Positions 39,104 through 46,256 of a stretch of 64,000 bases of DNA are shown here, piece after piece. The stretch spans positions 124,001 through 188,000 of the forward strand of contig NZ_PGDQ01000005.1 in assembly GCF_003073135.1 (NCBI RefSeq). Direction: 5' to 3'. Origin of the DNA: Euzebya rosea (GTDB taxonomy: Bacteria > Actinomycetota > Nitriliruptoria > Euzebyales > Euzebyaceae). Under the pieces are notes generated by a model. The model was not told the origin of the DNA and made no database searches. It saw only the letters and a program-made list of their open reading frames with translations. The number at the start of each line of letters is the position of its first letter. Position 1 is the first letter of the stretch. The position numbers and the translations under genes were made by a program.

Positions 39104-40072
39104 GTGGCCGACGACGCGGCAAACCCGGCCCCCACGAGCCAGGACGTACACCGCATCATCACGAACCGGATGCGGAACGGACGTCCGGCGCGGTGGGAGG
39201 ACGACATCTCCCGCAACGGGCTGGAGACGGAGCCGTTTCGGAACGGTGAGCCGCCTTCGACCTTCTCTACCGCCGCGGTCAGGGGCCACCCTGTGTGGGC
39301 CGAGGCTGCGGATCTCGATCCGGGCCTCGGTCTCGACGCGACCCTAAGCCGAGACACTGCTCCGATTCCGCCTTCGGATGACCGGGAGGGCTACCGGCCG
39401 GGCGACGACGTCGCCTTCTGGATCAAGGGCCTCGTTGACTACCTGAAGGTCAGGGCGGCCATCGAGCGACACGGTGTCACTGCCCGGAGCATCCTCGACT
39501 TCGGATGCGCGAGCGGGCGGGTGCTGCGGCACTACGCCTTTCAAGGCGAGTACGACGTCGTCTGGGGCTCGGATCTCAATCACCGGCACGTCCGATGGCT
39601 TGCCGAGCACATGCCTGGCCACGTACGTCCAATCGGAAACCACGCGCTGCCAGCGCTGCCGCTGCGCGATGCGTCGGTGGACGTGCTCACGGCATTCAGC
39701 GTCTTCACGCACATCGATGTCTTCGAGCTCCACTGGTTGGCCGAGCTCGCCAGGGTTCTTCGCGACGGCGGCTTGGCATACGTGACGGTCCACGACGAGT
39801 CGACCTGGGACATGCTCACCACCGACCATCCCCTTGCGGGTCGTCAGAGGCAGCGCCTGAAGGACGCCGACGCCGACTTGGCCAACAGGGTTGGGGGGCC
39901 ACTGCCCCCGGGGCGGTCGGTTGCCCGGTTCACCGAGCGAGGTCCCTATCGTGCACAGGCCTTCCACTCCAGCAGCTACATCGAGCAGGTCTGGGGCCGC
40001 TACTTCGAGATCGCCGAGGTCCTACCGTTGCACCACAACCTGCAGACTGTCTTGTGTCTGCGCCCCCGGTAA
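39104..40072 (+). CDS. Class I SAM-dependent methyltransferase
   Basis: A 322-residue protein. The N-terminal 110 residues are polar and unrecognised; the methyltransferase core covers about 115-270 with ILDFGCASGRVLRHYA (SAM loop), VWGSDLNHRHVRWLAEHMP, and LPLRDASVDVLTAFSVFTHID. The C-terminal part ends HSSSYIEQVWGRYFEIAEVLPLHHNLQTVLCLRPR. It is probably a glycan or sugar methylase. GTG at 39104 has a GAAGGA site at good spacing; the earlier open frame is antisense to the divergent gene. It is convergent with the sulfotransferase-like gene, with stop codons 1 base apart. Confidence 0.82.
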   Translation: MADDAANPAPTSQDVHRIITNRMRNGRPARWEDDISRNGLETEPFRNGEPPSTFSTAAVRGHPVWAEAADLDPGLGLDATLSRDTAPIPPSDDREGYRPGDDVAFWIKGLVDYLKVRAAIERHGVTARSILDFGCASGRVLRHYAFQGEYDVVWGSDLNHRHVRWLAEHMPGHVRPIGNHALPALPLRDASVDVLTAFSVFTHIDVFELHWLAELARVLRDGGLAYVTVHDESTWDMLTTDHPLAGRQRQRLKDADADLANRVGGPLPPGRSVARFTERGPYRAQAFHSSSYIEQVWGRYFEIAEVLPLHHNLQTVLCLRPR

Positions 40073-40073
40073 G

Positions 40074-41204
40074 TCAGCGGGACTTCTGGAGTTCGTCCAG
40101 ACGCGTTCTCAACCTTCGAGCTCTGAGGGTGGCCTCCCCGGCGGCGTGCAAGGACAGGCCCAGTGCCACCGCGGTGAGTTCTGGAGCTACCGTCGCCTGC
40201 CCTGATGTGACCTCTGCAGGGAGTGGGGGCAGGTCACGGTCGCGAAGACGTTCGGGCTCAGTGAGACGACCCAACGGACCGAACTCGGACAGCTTCGCCC
40301 ATTCTTCCCTAAAGGTCGCCGTCATGGCGCTGCGCCGCTCATCATCCAGCAACCGGTAGCTGGGCGCCATCTCGTCGAGACCGGCGGCAATTGCCTGCAC
40401 GCCTTGGTGCAATGCGCCTGGATGATGCATGGCCGTAGGCGTTCCGGGAGCGCACTGCACGGCTTGTCGGACGACCTCCAGTGCGGCGACTGGAAGACTC
40501 GGATTGGCGTTCTTGGAGGGTATGCGCCACTCGGCAGCCTGCGGGGCGTGCGGGATGTTCAGCACCGTGCGCAGGAACTGCTCGGTTGCGTCGCCGTCTG
40601 GTGCCGAGTCGCGGACATAAGGGAGCGCCGTGACCCGTACCGGGACGTCCAGGCCCAACCAAGGTCGTAGTGCGCCGGTCAGGCGGTCCGCGGACCAGTC
40701 GGATGCCTGCCCGTCGGCGAACCATTCATCGACCGGGCGTGTCTCCTCACCCGACTTGATGCGTTGTGCGTACAGCGACTCCAGCCAGTGGACAGGGTGA
40801 CGGATGACCACCACGACGTCCATGGAGAACCCGGCCGCTGTCAGCACCCGGCTCAGCACCGGGACCACTACTCGTGCAATGGCAGGAACTGACAGGTACT
40901 CGGTGCTGAGCACGGGAGTCGAATCCTCATCTATGCGTCCCAACTCGTCGCCAAGACGACTTGCGATCGAGTGGGTCGGCTCTTGTGCAAGCAACGTCGC
41001 GAGCGCATGGTGGCCGGTAAGTCCGCGGAGTCCCGTCAGGCAGTAGTGGATTCGGTGCTGGGACCTGAGGAGTTTGCGGTTGGCGTTCAGACAGTCCTGA
41101 ACCGCGGTTGACCCGGACTTGGTGGCACCAATGTGCACGACAGCGTGCTGACCCGGGGGTCGAGAGCGTGTCGGCAACTCGTCTTGAGTTCTTGCGCTTC
41201 CCAC
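40074..41204 (-). CDS. Sulfotransferase-like protein (P-loop PAPS-binding type)
   Basis: A 376-residue protein. The 5'-phosphosulfate-binding loop is VVHIGATKSGSTAVQDCL (about 23-40). The 3'-phosphate-binding element is VVVVIRHPVHWLESLYAQRI. These are the two signatures of PAPS-dependent sulfotransferases and this variant (HIGxxKSGST) is common in polysaccharide loci. It would move sulfate from PAPS to a hydroxyl on the glycan. The last about 60 residues are helical and unassigned. It is the third gene of a minus-strand unit after the SGNH and MBOAT genes, 11 bases after the MBOAT stop. Confidence 0.75.
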   Translation of the reverse strand: MGSARTQDELPTRSRPPGQHAVVHIGATKSGSTAVQDCLNANRKLLRSQHRIHYCLTGLRGLTGHHALATLLAQEPTHSIASRLGDELGRIDEDSTPVLSTEYLSVPAIARVVVPVLSRVLTAAGFSMDVVVVIRHPVHWLESLYAQRIKSGEETRPVDEWFADGQASDWSADRLTGALRPWLGLDVPVRVTALPYVRDSAPDGDATEQFLRTVLNIPHAPQAAEWRIPSKNANPSLPVAALEVVRQAVQCAPGTPTAMHHPGALHQGVQAIAAGLDEMAPSYRLLDDERRSAMTATFREEWAKLSEFGPLGRLTEPERLRDRDLPPLPAEVTSGQATVAPELTAVALGLSLHAAGEATLRARRLRTRLDELQKSR

Positions 41205-41215
41205 AGTCTTGTTCC

Positions 41216-42616
41216 CTAGAACTGAAAGTAGATGAACTGAACAGATGAGGTGCCAGAGAATGCGAGGATGAGTGCGGAGGCGAGGCCGACGATCAGGCCG
41301 GTGCGAGCAGGCGCCCGTAAGGCGAGTGCCGGCACGTGAGAAACCCTGCTCTCGCTCAGATCGATGGCAACTGTCAACAATGCAGCCGCTGACACCAGCG
41401 CGACTTCCTCGAACACGATGGGTCCGCCGCGGCCCAAGGACTGGAGCACGCCCATTGTATCGCTAAATGATTCGGCTCTGAAGGGGATCCACAACAGGGT
41501 AACAACTGCAAACGTGCTCATAGCAGCGATCGCTTGACCTGCTCTAGATGTCCGACGTGGGCGGACCATAATGCGAGCTACCCGAACAACTGCCAACCAA
41601 ACCCCGTGGGCCGCGCCCCATGCGACGAAAGTCCAAGCTGCTCCATGCCACAGGCCTCCGAGGCACATAGTGATCATGAGGTTGCGCATAGTTCTCCACA
41701 GCCCTCCGCGGTTGCCCCCCAACGGAATGTACAGATAATCGCGGAGCCATTGCGAAAGCGTTATGTGCCAGCGGTCCCAGAACTCCGAGGGGCCCTTGCT
41801 CGCGTAGGGGCGGCGGAAGTTCTGGCTAAGGTTTATGCCAAGGAACTTCGCCGAACCGCGGGCCATATCGGTGTATCCCGAGAAATCACCGTAGATCTGT
41901 AGGGAAAACGCGAGGACGGCGCTTACACCCATGCTCCAGCTTGCTTCGGCGGGACTATCGAAGGTGCGCTGAACGATCGGAGCCATGGTGTCCGCGATCA
42001 CCACCTTTCGGAGGAGGCCGCGCCCGAAAAGCCATAACCCGTCCAATACGTCGTCCTGGCCGAGCCGCGACGGACTCTGACGAAGCTGCGGGATGAGCGT
42101 CGAGCTACGTTCGATCGGTCCTGCAACCAACTGTGGGAAGAACGCCACGTACGCAGCGAACAGGTCGAGGCGTTCGATCGCACTTTGGGTTCGCTTGTAA
42201 ACATCGATAGTGTACGACAGCGTTTGGAAGGTATAGAAACTTATGCCCACCGGGAGAATGATCTGCAATGTGCTGGCGTCGGGTTGGAGTCCAAAGGTCT
42301 CCATCAGGGAGGCGAAGCTCTCCCTGAAGAAGTTGAAGTACTTGAAGGTTCCAAGAAGGCCAAGGTTCGTGGTCAGGCTCACGAACAGAAGGGTGCGACG
42401 TCGCCGATGCGAAGTTGCTCGCTGCATTCTTCGTGCGACGGTGAAGTCGACCAATGTGCTAGCAATGATAAGGGCGATGAACCGCGGGTCCCACACTGCA
42501 TAGAATGCGTAGGAGAGAAGTGTGAGGACGATAAGTCGCAGGCGTTCGGGTACGTGCCGGTAAACCACCACGGCGAAGGGCAGCGACAAGACATAGCCAA
42601 GCGAGTTGAAGGTCAT
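41216..42616 (-). CDS. MBOAT-family O-acyltransferase (AlgI-like)
   Basis: A 466-residue polytopic membrane protein with about 10-12 hydrophobic segments. MBOAT signatures are LPVGISFYTFQTLSYTIDVYK, FPQLVAGPIERSSTLIPQL, FWDRWHITLSQWLRDYLYIPLGGNR, and the catalytic His in CLGGLWHGAAWTF. AlgI-type proteins pass an acyl group (usually acetyl) across the membrane for glycan O-acetylation. The SGNH protein immediately upstream overlaps by 4 bases and is the expected periplasm-side partner. G+C (about 55% where counted) is clearly below the neighbours and codon use differs, suggesting recent acquisition. Confidence 0.92.
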   Translation of the reverse strand: MTFNSLGYVLSLPFAVVVYRHVPERLRLIVLTLLSYAFYAVWDPRFIALIIASTLVDFTVARRMQRATSHRRRRTLLFVSLTTNLGLLGTFKYFNFFRESFASLMETFGLQPDASTLQIILPVGISFYTFQTLSYTIDVYKRTQSAIERLDLFAAYVAFFPQLVAGPIERSSTLIPQLRQSPSRLGQDDVLDGLWLFGRGLLRKVVIADTMAPIVQRTFDSPAEASWSMGVSAVLAFSLQIYGDFSGYTDMARGSAKFLGINLSQNFRRPYASKGPSEFWDRWHITLSQWLRDYLYIPLGGNRGGLWRTMRNLMITMCLGGLWHGAAWTFVAWGAAHGVWLAVVRVARIMVRPRRTSRAGQAIAAMSTFAVVTLLWIPFRAESFSDTMGVLQSLGRGGPIVFEEVALVSAAALLTVAIDLSESRVSHVPALALRAPARTGLIVGLASALILAFSGTSSVQFIYFQF

Positions 42617-43608
42617 GCGCGGACGCCTAGTCGGTTGAATTCTTCGAGGAGTTGTGAGGTGGCACGATCTCGGCCCTCACTGTTCACGTGGTAGAGGTCC
42701 GCATAGTTGGATGGGGGGTAATCAGGGAAGTCGCTATCCGCCAACTCAGCACCTGCTGCTAATGCGGCGGTCACTGCAGCTTCGGTCGCCAGGGACCCTG
42801 TATCCACGCCGTCGACTATGTAGTTGGCCAGCAGGTCGGGGTGTCTAGAGAGTCGGGTGACAATTACTCGCTTTCCCTCCTCGCTTAGCCTCGCGACGAG
42901 GGAAACCAAGTGTTCTTGCTGGTGTCTGGAATCGAGGGGCCGAATGTTGGAGGGCGGTTCGGCGTCGTTTGTGCCCTCCAGAGAACCGAAGTCGCCCCAT
43001 GGTCGTTGTTCCGTGATGGCGACTCGAACCGGGTCCTGAGATCCCCACCAGGTACTGGGTGCGCGAAGGACTCGGCGTCTGCGCCACGCCTCCGATACCG
43101 TCCCGAAGGCGAAGTCCAAGCGGCCGATGATGTCCTGCCTGCCGGCGGGGAGATCGGTGTATCCAGGATTTGCTTGACCTGGCTCCAGGAGGACGGTAGA
43201 GATTTCCAGCACGACGATGTCGGGGTTCAGTGGCTGCACGTGGTCGGTCCACCACAGGTTGAGGTCGCTGTACCTGCTTCCGGGAAGGGCCGCCACATAT
43301 GGCCGTAGCCCGGTGGAGCGCGCGATGAGGGCACCGTCCCAAGCTCGCCCTGTCATCGACGATCCAAGGAAAACGATGTCGGCTCCTCCGTCTTGAACGA
43401 CGGATTCCATGAGTGCAAGGTGCGCATCCATGCGCTCGTGGTAGGAGAGCGCGGGCAGGGGCAATGCTGAGCTCGACAGGCGGACCAACGCCTCGATGGC
43501 AAACAAGACGGAGAGCGCGGCGGCTACAAGGACGACAAGGGGCCGTTTGACACGATCTGGACCTGCGGCCGCGCGGTCTCGCTTGCGCTTGACTGTGGAC
43601 GTACGCAC
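42613..43608 (-). CDS. SGNH/AlgX-DltD-like protein, partner of the MBOAT acyltransferase
   Basis: A 331-residue membrane-anchored protein. An N-terminal transmembrane segment (about 22-42, PLVVLVAAALSVLFAIEALV) leads to an extracytoplasmic domain with VFLGSSMTGRAWDG (candidate Ser nucleophile block) and the C-terminal YADLYHVNSEGRDRAT, which supplies the Asp-x-x-His pair of SGNH hydrolases. In AlgJ/AlgX/DltD-like pairs such a protein receives the acyl group from the MBOAT and places it on the polymer. GTG at 43608 is supported by TACAGT (minus strand, 43622-43617) 8 nt upstream, a leaderless pattern. The longer frame upstream overlaps the divergent sulfotransferase gene. Its stop overlaps the MBOAT ATG by 4 bases. 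Confidence 0.78.
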   Translation of the reverse strand: MRTSTVKRKRDRAAAGPDRVKRPLVVLVAAALSVLFAIEALVRLSSSALPLPALSYHERMDAHLALMESVVQDGGADIVFLGSSMTGRAWDGALIARSTGLRPYVAALPGSRYSDLNLWWTDHVQPLNPDIVVLEISTVLLEPGQANPGYTDLPAGRQDIIGRLDFAFGTVSEAWRRRRVLRAPSTWWGSQDPVRVAITEQRPWGDFGSLEGTNDAEPPSNIRPLDSRHQQEHLVSLVARLSEEGKRVIVTRLSRHPDLLANYIVDGVDTGSLATEAAVTAALAAGAELADSDFPDYPPSNYADLYHVNSEGRDRATSQLLEEFNRLGVRA

Positions 43609-43616
43609 GCCGACGG

Positions 43617-43622
43617 ACTGTA
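43617..43622 (-). promoter_or_regulatory. Leaderless-type -10 (TACAGT) of the SGNH gene
   Basis: On the minus strand TACAGT lies 8 nt before the GTG at 43608, with no ribosome-binding site. Confidence 0.45.
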
Positions 43623-43712
43623 GCCGACGCCCGTGGCCATCGATGTCTGCGGGCCGCTCCGTCTTGGACGGAACCTGGGCGCAGCCCATCAAGGTCTCGG
43701 GAGGCAGCCTGT

Positions 43713-43718
43713 TACCCT
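43713..43718 (+). promoter_or_regulatory. Leaderless-type -10 (TACCCT) of the sulfotransferase gene
   Basis: TACCCT lies 8 nt before the ATG at 43727; no ribosome-binding site between them. Together with the minus-strand signal at 43622 it makes a compact divergent promoter. Confidence 0.5.
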
Positions 43719-43726
43719 GCGCTTTC

Positions 43727-45013
43727 ATGGAGACATCTGCGGCGACCGGCGGGGCGTATGTAGAGATCGATCGGTCCGACCCTCGGATCTTCAGCGCATA
43801 CGTCGGGGAGCGGAGCAACGACGCAGCGTGGTCCAGCAACGTCCTGAGCTTGGTGGGACACGTCCGCCCGGCTGCCGGCCCGCCTCGTGCCGTGTGGCTG
43901 CAGGCGGATCGGAAGGTTCTGGGCCGGACCGAGACCTTCGAAGCGCGTCCGCATCTCGAGGCGCACGGCGACGAACCAGTTGGCTTCGCGTTCGCGAGCA
44001 CTCTCCTTGCGACGGGGACTCATCCGGAGATCGAGGTGATGGTCGAGGCAGGCGATGGCAGCACGTTCCGGTTCGCCACGATCAGCACGAACAGACGGCT
44101 GGTGGCCGATGGCCTCGTCCAGCCCGACCTGCAGCCGCTCCTGATGACGACGACCGGGCGCTCGGGATCGACCTGGCTCACCCGCGTGCTGGCCGCCCAT
44201 CCGGCGCTGACCTGCTACAACCCCTTCGGGAACGATCTCCGACTGGCCAGCTACTGGGCGCAGACTGCGAGGTCCCTCAGCCGACCTGCCGCAAGCATGG
44301 CACCTATCGTCGGGGGTGAGGTCAACTCGAGCCCGCTCTGGTGGGCCGGGAGCGACCACGATCTGGCCGCTGACCTCATCAAGGAGGAAACGGTCCGCCA
44401 CGAGTTGTTCGACGACCAGGTGTCCGCCTTGTGCCAGCTCGGAGTCGACCGAACGGCGGCCTTCTACCGGGCCTACACGGACGGTCGCGGCGATGTGACT
44501 CACTTCGTGGAGAAGGCACGCGGGGTCCACGATCGCCTCCTTGTACAGGAGCTCTTCAAGGACGTTAGGGACTTCGTGCTCATCCGGGACCCTCGGGACG
44601 TGTTCGCCTCCATCCTCGCGTTCAACGCAAAGCGCGGCGTGCACGAGTTCGGGGCGCGTGCCGAGGACACCCCTCTTGAGTTCTTCCAGAGGTGGAAGGG
44701 GAACATCACCGTGATCGCCGACCACCTGTCGCTCTTTCCGGACACGCCAGTGGTCCGGTACGAGGACTTGGTGGCGACACCTCACGACTCCGTCGAGGGC
44801 CTGCTGCGTAGCCTGCACCTGGACGCCGGCGATGATCTCGTTGACAAGCTCGTGGAGGCTGGGGACGGCGACTCTCGCGCCTCGGCCCACCGGACGACCC
44901 CGACCAGGGAGGCCTCCGTTCGGCGGTGGGAGCAGCATCTCACCGTTGACGTGGTCCAAGCGGCCTCCGCGGAGCTCCGTGACGAACTGGATCTCTTCGG
45001 CTACGAGGACTGA
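43727..45013 (+). CDS. Sulfotransferase with N-terminal beta-rich accessory module
   Basis: A 428-residue protein. Residues about 10-125 form a beta-rich module (LSLVGHVRPAAG, then EARPHLEAHG, then VGFAFAST) that resembles residues 171-275 of the protein at 35309. The sulfotransferase domain starts at the PAPS loop TTTGRSGSTWLTRVLAAHP (about 141-159). It has FVEKARGVHDRLLVQELF and the 3'-phosphate element VLIRDPRDVFASILAFNAKRG, and ends with a conserved RWEQHL segment. It would sulfate a sugar hydroxyl. The ILAFNAKRG block is also in the double sulfotransferase at 46253, so the two catalytic domains are paralogous. The FkbM-type gene follows 10 bases later. Confidence 0.85.
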   Translation: METSAATGGAYVEIDRSDPRIFSAYVGERSNDAAWSSNVLSLVGHVRPAAGPPRAVWLQADRKVLGRTETFEARPHLEAHGDEPVGFAFASTLLATGTHPEIEVMVEAGDGSTFRFATISTNRRLVADGLVQPDLQPLLMTTTGRSGSTWLTRVLAAHPALTCYNPFGNDLRLASYWAQTARSLSRPAASMAPIVGGEVNSSPLWWAGSDHDLAADLIKEETVRHELFDDQVSALCQLGVDRTAAFYRAYTDGRGDVTHFVEKARGVHDRLLVQELFKDVRDFVLIRDPRDVFASILAFNAKRGVHEFGARAEDTPLEFFQRWKGNITVIADHLSLFPDTPVVRYEDLVATPHDSVEGLLRSLHLDAGDDLVDKLVEAGDGDSRASAHRTTPTREASVRRWEQHLTVDVVQAASAELRDELDLFGYED

Positions 45014-45023
45014 GGTTCGCTCG

Positions 45024-46256
45024 GTGACGGAGCTCGTCCAGGTCCGAACTGCCGGGGGGACCATCGTTGCTCCGGCGGGTCTCCTGCAACCGGTGCATCG
45101 ATACGCGCTTCTGGCCGAGACGTACGAGCGAGACGAGATCTTCCTGTCGGAGGTGGTCCTCGAGAACGGTCCCGGGAACGTCGTCGAACTGGGGTCCGGT
45201 CTGGGAATGGTGGCGCGCCGTGTGGGTGCGTCGGCAACGCACGTCACGGCTGTCGAAGCCAACCCGGTGCTGATCCCGTCCATACGACGCAATCTCGAAG
45301 CGTTTGACCACGTTGACATTCTCCACGTGGCTGCAGTGCCGGATGGGACCGAAGCCAGGGGTTGGGTGCTTGGGGCCGACGAGAGCTTCCTGTCCAAGGG
45401 CGTAACCAGCCAGGCCACCGCAGGTTCGGTACCCACGCGCTCCATCGACGAGCTGGTGGGCGACGGCTGTGATCTGTTGGTCATGGACGTTGAGGGGATG
45501 GAACGAGAGCTCGTTGCTTCTCCCGCCCTGAACCGAGTCCATGCTGTCGTGCTGGAGCTGCACCCCGAGGTCATCGGGATCGATGGCTGCCGCGCGGTGA
45601 TGGCGGCGCTCGAGGAGCACGGGCTGCGGCCCGACCCTGTCGCGGCAGGGGGCCACTGTGCAACCTTCGTTCGAGGGCGACAGCAAGCGGACCCGAGGTG
45701 GAGCCTGAACGTCTTGCGAGGAGCTGTGGCGGTGGGAAAGGGGGAGTTCATCGAGGCGGCGGAGTTGTTCGAGCGGGCGATCAAGGACGCTCCCGGTGCG
45801 GACCTGCTGCACATCCATCTGCTCGAGGCCCTCGTCCGGGGCCGGCGACTCGACGATGCAGCATCGCTGTTGGATCGCTGGGACCCCCCGCCACGACTCG
45901 AGGTCTTCGCACTCCGGGCGGCGGTCGACGCTGGTCTGATGGGTTCCGAATGTGCGGCCGTCGAGGAAAACCTGCTACGGCTGCAAGCCCTGCGCCCCGG
46001 GAACCCGCTGGACTCGATCCGCTGGGCGCGCTATCGCCATCAGAAAAAGGACCACGTCCTCGCGGTGGAAGCTGCGCAGTCCGTTGTCAGCCTCGTTCCG
46101 GAACTACCGCAGGCGCACTTCGTGCTCGGTCAGGTGTTGATGGGCGCCCGCGAGCAGGGACGAGCGCTCGCGTCGTTCGTTGAGGCCGTTCGGCTGGCGC
46201 CCGACAACGAGGCGTATCGAACACGCCTGGAATGGGTTCGCGAGCGATTCGGCTAG
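45024..46256 (+). CDS. FkbM-family methyltransferase with C-terminal TPR-like repeats
   Basis: A 410-residue protein. The methyltransferase domain (about 1-215) has NVVELGSGLGMVARRVG as the SAM loop, THVTAVEANPVLIPSIRRNL, SIDELVGDGCDLLVMDVEGMERELV and VVLELHPEVIG, the order seen in FkbM enzymes that O-methylate sugars. Residues about 230-410 are helical TPR-like repeats (GEFIEAAELFERAIKDAP, PQAHFVLGQVLMGAREQGRALASFVEAVRLAPDN), possibly for docking to other glycan enzymes. GTG at 45024 has a GAGG element upstream; the frame upstream is shadow of the sulfotransferase gene. Convergent overlap of 4 bases with the next minus-strand gene. Confidence 0.85.
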   Translation: MTELVQVRTAGGTIVAPAGLLQPVHRYALLAETYERDEIFLSEVVLENGPGNVVELGSGLGMVARRVGASATHVTAVEANPVLIPSIRRNLEAFDHVDILHVAAVPDGTEARGWVLGADESFLSKGVTSQATAGSVPTRSIDELVGDGCDLLVMDVEGMERELVASPALNRVHAVVLELHPEVIGIDGCRAVMAALEEHGLRPDPVAAGGHCATFVRGRQQADPRWSLNVLRGAVAVGKGEFIEAAELFERAIKDAPGADLLHIHLLEALVRGRRLDDAASLLDRWDPPPRLEVFALRAAVDAGLMGSECAAVEENLLRLQALRPGNPLDSIRWARYRHQKKDHVLAVEAAQSVVSLVPELPQAHFVLGQVLMGAREQGRALASFVEAVRLAPDNEAYRTRLEWVRERFG

